From: an uncultured Roseburia sp.
GTDB lineage: Bacteria; Bacillota; Clostridia; Lachnospirales; Lachnospiraceae
Length of the DNA stretch: 26,082 nt
NCBI GenBank assembly: GCA_900542495.1
Contig: UQNW01000033.1
Location: 1-26,082, forward strand
Direction of reading: 5' to 3'
The translations under genes were made by a program, and so were the position numbers. Of the stretch, positions 6,852 through 14,710 are shown in pieces (position 1 is the first letter of the stretch; each line of letters begins with the position of its first letter). Below the pieces are notes generated by a model. The model made no database searches and was not told the DNA's origin. It was given only the letters and a program-made list of their open reading frames with translations.

Positions 6852-8368
6852 TCATGGTTCAGGGAACAATGTCAAATGCAGGGAAAAGCCTGATCGTGGC
6901 AGGACTTTGCAGGATTTTTAAACAGGATGGCTACCGTGTGGCGCCGTTTAAGTCGCAGAATATGGCACTCAATTCCTTTATCACAAAAGAGGGACTGGAA
7001 ATGGGGCGTGCACAGGTCATGCAGGCAGAGGCAGCAGGAGTGGAACCGGTCGTTGCCATGAATCCAATCCTCTTAAAACCTACGACACATGTTGGCTCAC
7101 AGGTGATCGTGAACGGCGAAGTGCTTGGAAATATGAGTGCGAAAGACTATTTTGCTTATAAAAAGCAGTTGATCCCGGAAATAAAAAAAGCATTCGGGCA
7201 GCTTGCAGAAGAAAATGACATCATTGTAATAGAAGGAGCCGGAAGTCCGGCAGAGATTAACCTTAGGGAAAACGATATTGTCAACATGGGATTGGCAGAA
7301 CTTGTGGATGCGCCCGTGCTTTTAGTGGGAGATATCGACAGAGGCGGTGTGTTTGCACAGCTTCTCGGCACGTTAATGCTTTTGGAAGATTCTGAGAAAG
7401 AGCGTGTAAAAGGACTTATCATCAACAAATTCCGTGGAGATAAGACGATATTAGATCCCGGTGTTGTGATGCTAGAGGAACGTGGTCAGGTGCCGGTCGT
7501 TGGCGTAGTTCCATATATGGAACTTTCGATTGATGATGAGGACAGCTTAAGCAGCAGATTGGAACAGAAAGAGGAAGGGATCATTGATATCGCAGTGATC
7601 CGTTATCCAAGAATCTCCAATTTTACGGATCTGTCTGTTTTCGAGCAGATGGAGCACGTATCGGTGCGTTATGTGGAACATGCAAAAGAACTGCATCATC
7701 CGGACATGATCGTGCTTCCGGGAAGCAAGAATACAATGGCAGATTTAAAGTGGATGCGCGAGAATGGTTTAGAAGCCCTGATCAAAAAGAAATCGGAAGA
7801 TACGGTTGTATTTGGAATCTGCGGTGGCTATCAGATGTTGGGAGCGCAGATCAGTGATCCGTGTCAGGTGGAAGCAGGCGGAAGCATGAAGGGCATGGAG
7901 CTGCTTCCGGTCGTGACAGAATTAAAGCAGGAAAAAACAAGAACACAGGTGACAGGCAGATTCGGTGAGATACCAGGGGTGCTGGCAGGACTTTCCGGGA
8001 AGCCTGTGCGTGGGTATGAGATCCATATGGGAAGCACGAAGAAGCTGACGGATACGGATGAGGCAGATTGTGTGAAAAATAATTTCCTGACAAAAATTAC
8101 AGACGTAGTACATAAGAACGCAGAAAAACAGGATGGAACATATTCCGGAAATGTGTATGGAACGTATGTGCATGGCATTTTTGATGAAGGAAATATTGCA
8201 GGGATGCTGGTTCAGATTCTGGCAGAAAAAAAAGGTGTTGTGTTAGATACTGCACAGATGATGAGTTACCAGCAGTTTAAGCAGATGCAGTATGATAAAC
8301 TGGCAGACGGACTGCGGAAATCCATGGATATGGATGCAATTTATACGATGTTAAAAGAGAGTAGATAG
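6839..8368 (+). CDS. cbiP: Cobyric acid synthase
   Basis: This 509-residue enzyme performs the four glutamine- and ATP-dependent amidations that turn adenosylcobyrinic a,c-diamide into adenosylcobyric acid. The N-terminal dethiobiotin-synthetase-like domain begins 'VIMVQGTMSNAGKSLIVAG' (P-loop), followed by 'FKSQNMALNS'. The C-terminal class I glutamine amidotransferase domain has 'GICGGYQMLG' with nucleophile Cys328 and a late 'YGTYVHGIFD' with the catalytic His. Length is typical of CbiP/CobQ. It overlaps the ATPase gene by 13 bases and lies 16 bases before cobT. Confidence 0.97.
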   Translation: MAKVIMVQGTMSNAGKSLIVAGLCRIFKQDGYRVAPFKSQNMALNSFITKEGLEMGRAQVMQAEAAGVEPVVAMNPILLKPTTHVGSQVIVNGEVLGNMSAKDYFAYKKQLIPEIKKAFGQLAEENDIIVIEGAGSPAEINLRENDIVNMGLAELVDAPVLLVGDIDRGGVFAQLLGTLMLLEDSEKERVKGLIINKFRGDKTILDPGVVMLEERGQVPVVGVVPYMELSIDDEDSLSSRLEQKEEGIIDIAVIRYPRISNFTDLSVFEQMEHVSVRYVEHAKELHHPDMIVLPGSKNTMADLKWMRENGLEALIKKKSEDTVVFGICGGYQMLGAQISDPCQVEAGGSMKGMELLPVVTELKQEKTRTQVTGRFGEIPGVLAGLSGKPVRGYEIHMGSTKKLTDTDEADCVKNNFLTKITDVVHKNAEKQDGTYSGNVYGTYVHGIFDEGNIAGMLVQILAEKKGVVLDTAQMMSYQQFKQMQYDKLADGLRKSMDMDAIYTMLKESR

Positions 8369-8384
8369 ATATAGAAGGAAACAG

Positions 8385-9425
8385 ATGAAATTTGAAATAG
8401 ATTTACCGGATCAGAACATAGAGCGCCGGGTAAAGCAAAATTGGGACCGGGTTGCAAAACCGTTGGACGGACTGGGCGCATTTGAAGGAATCATCGCAAG
8501 GATAGGAGCGATTCTTGGAACTGAGGACATTAATATTACAAAAAAAGCGGTGATCGTCATGTGTGCGGATAATGGAATCGTCGCAGAAGGTGTCAGCCAG
8601 TCCGGGCAGGAGGTTACTGCGGCGGTGACAGAGAATCTTGGAAAAAACAACACTTCGGTCTGTAGAATGGCAAAAGCCGCCGGAGTAGATATAATTCCGG
8701 TAGACATTGGGGTAAATACGGACAAAATTTTTCCGGGAGTGACCAATAAAAAAATAAGAAAAGGAACCAATGATTTCCTTATCGAGCCTGCAATGTCCGG
8801 GCAGGAGGCATTGCAGGCGATACAAACAGGCATGGAACTTGTAAAAGAGTGCAAAGATGCAGGCTATACGCTGCTTGGCACAGGGGAAATGGGAATTGGC
8901 AATACGACGACAAGCGCGGCGATGGCAGCAGCGCTGCTTGATGTTTCACCTGAGACCGTTTCAGGTCGTGGCGCAGGACTAAGCGATGCAGGACTTGTAA
9001 AAAAAAGACAGGTGATTGCAGAAGCACTGAAAAAGTATCAGCTTAAATCGACAGAGCCGATGCAGATTTTATGTTCGGTGGGAGGACTGGATATCGCCGG
9101 ACTTTGCGGCGTATTTTTAGGCGGAGCAAAATATCATATTCCAATCGTCATAGACGGCGTGATCAGCGCAGTGGCAGCACTGACAGCCGAGCGGCTTTCT
9201 CCGGGAACAAAGGAATACATGATTCCTTCCCACAGAGGCAAAGAGCCGGCATCCGAATTATTGATGAAAGAACTTGGACTTCACCCGGTGATCAATGCCG
9301 GACTTGCATTAGGTGAGGGAACCGGAGCAGTCATGATGTTTTCACTACTGGATATGGCGATGACATTATATGAGACAGGCGCTACCTTCGGTGATTTTCA
9401 CATAGAGGAGTACCATAGATTTTAG
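8385..9425 (+). CDS. cobT: Nicotinate-nucleotide:dimethylbenzimidazole phosphoribosyltransferase
   Basis: A 346-residue CobT that activates the lower-ligand base by transferring phosphoribose from nicotinate mononucleotide, giving an alpha-ribazole phosphate. Diagnostic segments are 'KPLDGLGAFE' (25-34), 'VMCADNGIVAEGVSQSG' (58-74), 'GEMGIGNTTTSAA' (167-179) and 'LGEGTGAVMMF' (309-319). Glu311 in the last matches the catalytic glutamate (Glu317 in the Salmonella enzyme, from memory). No bza or bluB genes for making dimethylbenzimidazole are nearby, so the base may be made elsewhere, imported, or be another benzimidazole or purine. AAGGAA lies just upstream of the ATG. Confidence 0.97.
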   Translation: MKFEIDLPDQNIERRVKQNWDRVAKPLDGLGAFEGIIARIGAILGTEDINITKKAVIVMCADNGIVAEGVSQSGQEVTAAVTENLGKNNTSVCRMAKAAGVDIIPVDIGVNTDKIFPGVTNKKIRKGTNDFLIEPAMSGQEALQAIQTGMELVKECKDAGYTLLGTGEMGIGNTTTSAAMAAALLDVSPETVSGRGAGLSDAGLVKKRQVIAEALKKYQLKSTEPMQILCSVGGLDIAGLCGVFLGGAKYHIPIVIDGVISAVAALTAERLSPGTKEYMIPSHRGKEPASELLMKELGLHPVINAGLALGEGTGAVMMFSLLDMAMTLYETGATFGDFHIEEYHRF

Positions 9426-9436
9426 AGAGGTTTACA

Positions 9437-9997
9437 ATGGTTACATTGGTGACAGGTGGAAGTGGCAGTGGAAAATCTGCTTACGCGGAAACACTGCTGT
9501 CTTCCTGTGAAGGAATGAAATTTTATATTGCGACCATGCAGGTTTATGATGCGGAAGGCGAAAAGAAAGTAGAGCGCCACCGAAAACTGCGAGCGGGAAA
9601 AGGGTTTCTTACGATTGAAAGTCCGGTTGATGTCGGAAAAATTGAGGTATCAGAATATCAGTCGCAGATAGGAAAGATGAGGGCGGATGCTGCTGGTAAA
9701 AAATCTGCATTGCTAGAGTGCATGTCGAATCTTGCTGCGAATGAGATGTTTACAGGTGTCGGCGTAAGATCAGCAGATCAGGTGACTGATAAAATCATAA
9801 ATGACATACAGTTTCTTTCACAGAAAACAGACAACCTCATCATCGTGACCAACAATGTGTTTGAGGACGGTGTAAAATATGATGACGGAACAATGGAATA
9901 CCTAAGAGCGCTTGGTAAAATCAACGTAAGGCTTGCGGAACTTGCAGACCGTGTGGTAGAAGTGGTTGTCGGGATTCCGGTTGAGTTGAAAGTATAG
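9437..9997 (+). CDS. cobU: Adenosylcobinamide kinase/guanylyltransferase
   Basis: A 186-residue CobU, which phosphorylates adenosylcobinamide and then transfers GMP to it. The P-loop GGSGSGKS is at residues 7-14. 'VERHRKLR' (45-52) supplies His48, matching the histidine that carries GMP. 'ALLECMSNLAANEMF' resembles the usual 'LLD(C/S)LT.W..N' segment. The C-terminal signature is unusual: the normal 'TNEVG.GIVP' reads 'TNNVFEDGVKYDD' (138-150). A short CobU-like gene at 10802-11134 keeps that signature, so the two products may work together. The gene lies 11 bases after cobT and 12 before cobS. Confidence 0.93.
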   Translation: MVTLVTGGSGSGKSAYAETLLSSCEGMKFYIATMQVYDAEGEKKVERHRKLRAGKGFLTIESPVDVGKIEVSEYQSQIGKMRADAAGKKSALLECMSNLAANEMFTGVGVRSADQVTDKIINDIQFLSQKTDNLIIVTNNVFEDGVKYDDGTMEYLRALGKINVRLAELADRVVEVVVGIPVELKV

Positions 9998-10009
9998 TGA
10001 GGATAAGTC

Positions 10010-10768
10010 ATGAAAATATTAAAGGCAATGGTGATCGCATTTTCTATTTATTCGAAAATTCCGGTGCCTCAATTTGAATGGAAAGAAGAAGACATGGAAT
10101 ACATGATGTGTTTTTTTCCGTGGATCGGTGGTGTGATCGGACTGGCATTTTATGGCTGGGCGGTGTTGTGTGAAAAAATTGCGGTAGGAACGCTGTGTTA
10201 CGCGCTGATCGCAGCAGCAATCCCGTTGATCATCTCAGGCGGATTTCACGTGGATGGTTATATGGACACGATGGATGCACTTCATTCGTATCAGAGCAGG
10301 GAGAAAAAATTAGAGATTCTGAAAGATTCCCATATCGGCGCATTTGCAGCGATTATGCTGGTGCTTTACTATCTGATCGATATTGCGGCGATTTCTGAGA
10401 TCCATACCCGAAAAGCAGTGTTTGCAGTGGCGGCAGTTTTTTTCCTGGCGAGGTGCTTAAGCGGAATCGCAGTTGTGACGTTACAGCCGGCAAAAAAAGA
10501 GGGACTTCTCTATACCTTTGCATCTGGGGCACAAAAAGAAAAAGTTAAAAGAGGATTATATTTACAACTTATCTTATGCATGGCTCTTATGATCATCATT
10601 TCAAAAGAATATGGTGTGGCAGCGATCATTGCGTCACTTTTGAGTTTCCTTTATTTTAAAAAGAAAAGCTATAAAGAATTTAGAGGGATCACGGGTGACA
10701 CTGCTGGATTCTTTGTGACGGTATGCGAGGCTGCCGCGGCAGTTGCAGTTGCGATTGCAGGCGCGTAG
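10010..10768 (+). CDS. cobS: Adenosylcobinamide-GDP ribazoletransferase (cobalamin synthase)
   Basis: A 252-residue integral membrane enzyme that joins adenosylcobinamide-GDP to alpha-ribazole (or its phosphate), forming cobalamin (or its phosphate). The N-terminus 'AFSIYSKIPVP' and 'FFPWIGGVIGLAFYG' are typical of the family. The acidic metal-binding motif 'GGFHVDGYMDTMDALHS' lies at about residues 80-97, followed by 'KDSHIGAFAAIMLVLYYL'. About six membrane segments are evident. GAGGAT precedes the ATG. The gene follows cobU closely, as expected for partners in nucleotide-loop assembly. Confidence 0.96.
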   Translation: MKILKAMVIAFSIYSKIPVPQFEWKEEDMEYMMCFFPWIGGVIGLAFYGWAVLCEKIAVGTLCYALIAAAIPLIISGGFHVDGYMDTMDALHSYQSREKKLEILKDSHIGAFAAIMLVLYYLIDIAAISEIHTRKAVFAVAAVFFLARCLSGIAVVTLQPAKKEGLLYTFASGAQKEKVKRGLYLQLILCMALMIIISKEYGVAAIIASLLSFLYFKKKSYKEFRGITGDTAGFFVTVCEAAAAVAVAIAGA

Positions 10769-10801
10769 CGCAACTTAAAATGAAAAAGGAAGAACAAAAA
10801 T

Positions 10802-11134
10802 ATGGAACTATACATCGGTGGATATGCGCAGGGGAAACTTTCCTACGTGCAGAATAAATACAAAGGGAAGGATGTTACAATCGTCAATGATCTGCATTTG
10901 TGGGTGAAACAACTGATACAGGAGGGAAAGCCGGCAGAGGAGATTGTGCTGCAATACTATAAAGAACATCCGGACTGCATTTTTATCTGTGATGAGATTG
11001 GCAATGGAATTGTTCCGATAGAAAAAGAGGAACGCGAATATAGGGAGCGTACCGGCAGGTTATTGATCCAGCTTGCCAGAGAGGCAAAGACAGTGGAGCG
11101 TATTATATGTGGAATCGGGCAGAAGATAAAGTAA
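10802..11134 (+). CDS. Short CobU-like protein
   Basis: This 110-residue protein looks like a CobU reduced to its two ends. Residues 1-13 keep a P-loop-like 'IGGYAQGKL', in which Leu replaces the usual Ser/Thr. Residues 60-110 keep the C-terminal half: 'IFICDEIGNGIVPIEKEERE', 'RTGRLLIQLA' and a final 'ICGIGQKIK' that matches the CobU ending. The middle region with the GMP-carrying His is missing. It lies between cobS and the ribazole phosphatase gene, which it overlaps by 28 bases, so it belongs to the nucleotide-loop block. It may form a mixed assembly with the full-length CobU, regulate it, or be a vestige; the open, well-kept frame argues against recent decay. Confidence 0.75.
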   Translation: MELYIGGYAQGKLSYVQNKYKGKDVTIVNDLHLWVKQLIQEGKPAEEIVLQYYKEHPDCIFICDEIGNGIVPIEKEEREYRERTGRLLIQLAREAKTVERIICGIGQKIK

Positions 11135-11766
11135 ATGTAAAGATTACGTGGATTCGGCACGGAATGACGAAAGCGAATGAAGAACACCGTTATCTTGGAA
11201 AAACAGATGAGCCGTTGTCGGAAAAAGGAATCCACCTGTTAGAAGAAAAAAAGAGAGAATACAATCTGGATAATTCCGGTTTTTTATATACATCTCCGAT
11301 GAAGCGCTGTGTGCAGACAGCAGAAATCCTTTTTTCGCAGAAGCCGATAGTGATTCCGCCGTGGAAAGAAATGGATTTTGGACTGTTTGAAGGAAAAAAT
11401 TATGAGGACTTAAGGGACAACGCAGATTACCAGAAGTGGATCGACAGCAACGGAACACTTCCTTTTCCGGGTGGTGAATCGAGAGAAAATTTTATCAGAC
11501 GTTCCATGGAAGGGTTTGAAAAAATGCTGGCAAATGTTTTAAGACATGTTTCCGGGGATACATCTGGAAACGAATGGCAGATAGAAATGCCTGATACACC
11601 GGATCGTGATGCGATAGAGGTTCCGGTTGCAGCAGTGGTTCATGGTGGCACGATCATGGCTGTTTTAAGCACGCTGACCGGAGGAGAATATTTTGATTTC
11701 CAGTTGAAAAACGGAGAGAGTTATGAGACTGTCATTCAGTTAGAAAAAGGGAGTAAGCATTTATGA
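11107..11766 (+). CDS. cobC: Histidine phosphatase family protein, probable alpha-ribazole phosphatase
   Basis: A 219-residue histidine phosphatase. The catalytic 'IRHGMTKANEEHRYLG' has His18 as phosphate acceptor, followed by 'DEPLSEKG'; 'SPMKRCVQTAEIL' and the second catalytic His in 'AVVHGGTIMAVLS' complete the fold. The family includes many substrates; its place between cobS and cbiB points to removal of phosphate from alpha-ribazole phosphate or cobalamin phosphate. The start lies inside the short CobU-like gene, with GGAG just upstream, and the stop overlaps cbiB by 4 bases (ATGA). Confidence 0.88.
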   Translation: MWNRAEDKVNVKITWIRHGMTKANEEHRYLGKTDEPLSEKGIHLLEEKKREYNLDNSGFLYTSPMKRCVQTAEILFSQKPIVIPPWKEMDFGLFEGKNYEDLRDNADYQKWIDSNGTLPFPGGESRENFIRRSMEGFEKMLANVLRHVSGDTSGNEWQIEMPDTPDRDAIEVPVAAVVHGGTIMAVLSTLTGGEYFDFQLKNGESYETVIQLEKGSKHL

Positions 11767-12749
11767 TTTATCATATCACTGCCACACTGGCAGGATTTTT
11801 ATTAGATTTACTGTTGGGAGATCCATACTGGCTGCCACATCCGATCCGGCTGATTGGAAACTGGATCAGTTTTCTGGAAAAAAAGCTGATCGGCGGCAAG
11901 GAGGAAGAAAAACATACAACACCAGAACAGGAGAGGGCAAGAGGCGTGCTACTTGTGCTGGCTGTTTTAAGCTGTACCGTGGCAGTCACGGCAGTCATTC
12001 TGTTTGGAGCATACAGACTGAATCCGTATCTTGGCGTTATTGTTGAAACAATTATGACGTATCAGATTCTTGCTACAAAGTGTCTGAAAGTCGAGAGCAT
12101 GAAAGTATATAAGGAATTAGAAAAGGGCGATATCGAAGCTTCGCGCAAAGCGGTTTCCATGATTGTCGGCAGGGATACGGAACATCTCGACGAGACAGGT
12201 GTTGCAAAAGCTGCAATCGAAACAGTGGCGGAAAATACATCCGACGGTGTGATAGCACCAATGATTTACACCGCGATCGGTGGTCCGGTTCTCGGTTTCT
12301 TTTATAAGGCGGTCAATACAATGGATTCAATGGTTGGATACAAAAATGACCGTTATCTGTATTTCGGAAGAACCGCAGCAAAATTAGATGACATCGTAAA
12401 TTATATCCCAGCCCGCATCAGCGCAGTGCTTATGGTAATTTCCTGTTTTTTCTGTGGAAAAGAGTTTCATGCAAAACAGGCATGGGATATTTATAAAAGA
12501 GACCGCTACAAACATGCCAGCCCGAACTCGGCACAGACAGAAGCGGTGTGTGCAGGTGCACTCGGAATAAGACTTGCCGGAAATGCAAGCTATTTTGGAA
12601 AAGTCGTTGAAAAGCCTTACATTGGAGATGCCACAAGAGCGGTGGAGGCCGAGGACATTAAGCGCGCAAACCGCCTGCTATATGCGACTGCAATCTTGTG
12701 CGAGGCGCTGTGTCTGATCGTACTGGGAATTGTGGGATTGTGTAGATAA
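11763..12749 (+). CDS. cbiB: Adenosylcobinamide-phosphate synthase
   Basis: A 328-residue membrane protein that attaches the aminopropanol phosphate (or threonine phosphate) arm to adenosylcobyric acid. Family landmarks are 'LLDLLLGDPYWLPHPIRLIG' at the N-terminus, 'VGRDTEHLDETGVAKAAIE' with 'TVAENTSDGVIAPMIY', and 'YKAVNTMDSMVGYKNDRY' in the middle. Several membrane helices are present, and the ending is hydrophobic. It overlaps the phosphatase gene by 4 bases. A hairpin-forming repeat follows the stop, before the decarboxylase gene that supplies its substrate. Confidence 0.96.
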   Translation: MIYHITATLAGFLLDLLLGDPYWLPHPIRLIGNWISFLEKKLIGGKEEEKHTTPEQERARGVLLVLAVLSCTVAVTAVILFGAYRLNPYLGVIVETIMTYQILATKCLKVESMKVYKELEKGDIEASRKAVSMIVGRDTEHLDETGVAKAAIETVAENTSDGVIAPMIYTAIGGPVLGFFYKAVNTMDSMVGYKNDRYLYFGRTAAKLDDIVNYIPARISAVLMVISCFFCGKEFHAKQAWDIYKRDRYKHASPNSAQTEAVCAGALGIRLAGNASYFGKVVEKPYIGDATRAVEAEDIKRANRLLYATAILCEALCLIVLGIVGLCR

Positions 12750-12789
12750 TTGCGAAACTATTTCATAACTAGAAATTGAGTTTCGCAAT
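12749..12789 (+). repeat. Intercistronic hairpin carrying the ATTGCGAAACT repeat
   Basis: Perfect 11-bp inverted arms, ATTGCGAAACT (12749-12759) and AGTTTCGCAAT (12779-12789), enclose a 19-base loop that itself holds ATTTC/GAAAT arms. No T-run follows, so termination is unlikely; an mRNA-stability or processing element, or a small mobile repeat, is more plausible. The 12-mer AATTGCGAAACT (12748-12759) recurs exactly at 15863-15874. Confidence 0.6.
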
Positions 12790-12828
12790 AACTTAGAAAC
12801 ACTATAGAAAGAATGGAGGAAACAGAAA

Positions 12829-13884
12829 ATGCGCCCGGTCATACATGGAGGAGACATCTATCAGAATAACGTAGAACTGGATTTTTCGGTCAACATCAAT
12901 CCGCTCGGAATCCCGGAAAAAGTGAAAGAAGAAATGCATAAGGCGATAGATTCCTGCGAGCATTATCCGGATATCAGCCACACAAAACTGATCGCTAAAA
13001 TCGCAGAAAAATACAAGATTCCCGCGGAGCATATTTTATGCGGAAATGGGGCGTCGGAACTATTTGTAGCAATTGTGCACGCCATAAGACCACGCAAAAT
13101 CATAATTCCAGTTCCTTCATTTTTCGGTTATGAGAGGGCGGCAGGTGTGACAGATGCTGTAGTTTCCTATTATGAGATGAAAGAGTCGGATAACTTCTGC
13201 CTGACTGAAAATTTTTTGCAGGAATTGCAGGAGAATGTCGATTTGCTGTTTCTGGCAAATCCAAACAATCCGGTTGGAAATACAATTGAGGAGTCTCTGC
13301 TGGAGCAAATCTGTGACCGATGCAGAGAAAAACAGATCACGGTTGTGCTGGATGAATGTTTTTTAGAATTTACGGAGAAAAAAGGCTTTTTTTCCACACA
13401 CAATCTGCATGATTATCCGAATGTCATCGTTGTGAAAGCTTTCACAAAGTTATATGCGATTCCGGGGGTGCGTCTTGGATTCTCATTCTGTGGCGGAAAA
13501 GAACAGAAAAATCATATTTCATTGCAGCTGCCGGAGTGGAATATTTCTGTGATCGCAGAAGCAGCAGGACTGGCGGCTTTGGAGGAAAAAGAATATTACG
13601 ACGAGACGGTTTCCTATATCCGGACAGAGCGAGAATATCTGGCAAAAGAACTGGAAAATGCAGACATTCAGGTTTTTCCGGGCGAAGCGGATTTCCTTCT
13701 TTTAAAAACAAAGCAGCCGCTGTATGACAAATTATTAGAGCAAAAAATTTTAATTCGTGACTGCAGCAATTACAGGGGACTGCAAACCGGTTATTACCGG
13801 GTTGCAGTAAAGCAGCATGAGGACAATGAGAAACTGATCGCAGCCATAAAAAAGGGGTGGCAGGATTCACAGGACAGCGAATGA
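12829..13884 (+). CDS. cobD: Threonine-phosphate decarboxylase, PLP-dependent
   Basis: A 351-residue class I/II aminotransferase-fold enzyme of the CobD (Salmonella naming) type, which decarboxylates L-threonine phosphate to aminopropanol phosphate for CbiB. It shows the typical 'IHGGDIYQ' start, 'LDFSVNINPLGIP' (18-30), 'CGNGASELF' (71-79), 'LANPNNPVGN' (142-151), 'VVLDECFLEF' (172-181) and the PLP lysine Lys207 in 'KAFTKLYAIPGVRLGF'. Histidinol-phosphate aminotransferase is the main alternative, but HGG and location favour CobD. GGAGG lies ahead of the ATG. The last codons run into a tandem repeat. Confidence 0.9.
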   Translation: MRPVIHGGDIYQNNVELDFSVNINPLGIPEKVKEEMHKAIDSCEHYPDISHTKLIAKIAEKYKIPAEHILCGNGASELFVAIVHAIRPRKIIIPVPSFFGYERAAGVTDAVVSYYEMKESDNFCLTENFLQELQENVDLLFLANPNNPVGNTIEESLLEQICDRCREKQITVVLDECFLEFTEKKGFFSTHNLHDYPNVIVVKAFTKLYAIPGVRLGFSFCGGKEQKNHISLQLPEWNISVIAEAAGLAALEEKEYYDETVSYIRTEREYLAKELENADIQVFPGEADFLLLKTKQPLYDKLLEQKILIRDCSNYRGLQTGYYRVAVKQHEDNEKLIAAIKKGWQDSQDSE

Positions 13885-13990
13885 AAAAAAGTAGATTTGT
13901 AGGACAGCGAATGAAAGAGTAGAAGATTTGCAGGGGAGCTAATGAAGGTGCAGCGAAATTTACAAGACAGATAATGAAGGAGCAGGAGTG
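13871..13990 (+). repeat. Degenerate tandem repeat, about 30-32 bp x 4
   Basis: Units start near 13871, 13901, 13932 and 13964 (the last partial). Units 1 and 2 share 16 identical bases, AGGACAGCGAATGAAA; units 3 and 4 have diverged but keep the TAATGAAGG/CGAATGAAA core. Unit 1 includes the stop of cobD. The ATGs produce two mini-ORFs: 13881-13922 (13 residues, ATGA overlap with the cobD stop) and 13942-13974 (10 residues, its TAA overlapping an ATG in the cbiC frame). The stretch covers nearly all of the 110-base gap before cbiC. Confidence 0.75.
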
Positions 13991-13994
13991 TCAC

Positions 13995-14636
13995 ATGGAA
14001 ACGATTGAGTATGTCAGACCACAGGAAATCGAAAAACGAAGCTTTGCAATCATAACAAAAGAATTGGAAGAAATGGGAATCGTGCTTCCGAAAGAGCAGG
14101 AACTTGTGACGAAGAGAGCCATTCATACAAGTGCAGATTTCGATTATGCAAAGACGATGACGTATTCGCCAGATGCAGTAGCGGTGGCAAAAAACCTGAT
14201 CAAAAGTGGAGCGGACATTGTCACAGATACCAATATGGCGCTTTCGGGCGTGAATAAAAAGGAACTGGCAAAGTACGGCGGAGAGGCGCACTGTTTTATG
14301 GCAGATGAGGAAGTGGCAAAAATCGCAAAGGAGCGCGGTGTGACAAGAGCCACCGTGAGCATGGAAAAGGCGTCACAGATCCAAAAGCCTGTAATTTTTG
14401 CAATCGGGAATGCACCGACAGCGTTGATCGAACTCTACCAGATGATACAGAGTGGAAGTTACCGCCCGGCTTTTATTATCGGGGTTCCGGTTGGATTTGT
14501 GAATGTGGAAGCAGCAAAAGAACTGATCTTAAAGACCGATATACCATATATCATAAACCGGGGCAGAAAGGGCGGCAGCAATGTCGCGGCAGCGATCTGC
14601 AATGCACTTTTGTATGAACTGCGGGATGAGACGTAA
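13995..14636 (+). CDS. cbiC: Cobalt-precorrin-8 methylmutase
   Basis: A 213-residue CbiC/CobH that shifts the C11 methyl group to C12, producing cobyrinic acid. The catalytic histidine is His44 in 'KRAIHTSADFDYAK'. Other family segments are 'IVTDTNMALSGVNK' (about 75-90), 'IGNAPTALIEL' (about 137-147) and 'IIGVPVGFVNVEAAKE', with the ending 'GRKGGSNVAAAICNALL'. I chose the ATG at 13995 because AGGAG (13984-13988) sits six bases upstream and the length fits the family. An in-frame ATG at 13974 would add seven residues but lacks a good ribosome site. Confidence 0.95.
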   Translation: METIEYVRPQEIEKRSFAIITKELEEMGIVLPKEQELVTKRAIHTSADFDYAKTMTYSPDAVAVAKNLIKSGADIVTDTNMALSGVNKKELAKYGGEAHCFMADEEVAKIAKERGVTRATVSMEKASQIQKPVIFAIGNAPTALIELYQMIQSGSYRPAFIIGVPVGFVNVEAAKELILKTDIPYIINRGRKGGSNVAAAICNALLYELRDET

Positions 14637-14710
14637 AAGTCAGAACAGATGGATGCAGATTTTCAGATTAACAGATAAATCTGAGAGAGCAGAAGGAGCA
14701 TTGGAAAATT

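Noticed and set aside
12749..12789. Hairpin after cbiB as an operon terminator
   Set aside because: No T-run follows the stem, and the downstream cobD gene belongs to the same pathway with no evident new promoter.
13871..13990. Tandem repeats as a CRISPR array or attachment site
   Set aside because: Units are directly adjacent without spacers, are degenerate, and there are no cas genes, integrase or tRNA nearby.
13974..13994. Earlier ATG for cbiC
   Set aside because: AGGAG at 13984-13988 is placed correctly for the ATG at 13995; the earlier ATG is better explained as part of the repeat.
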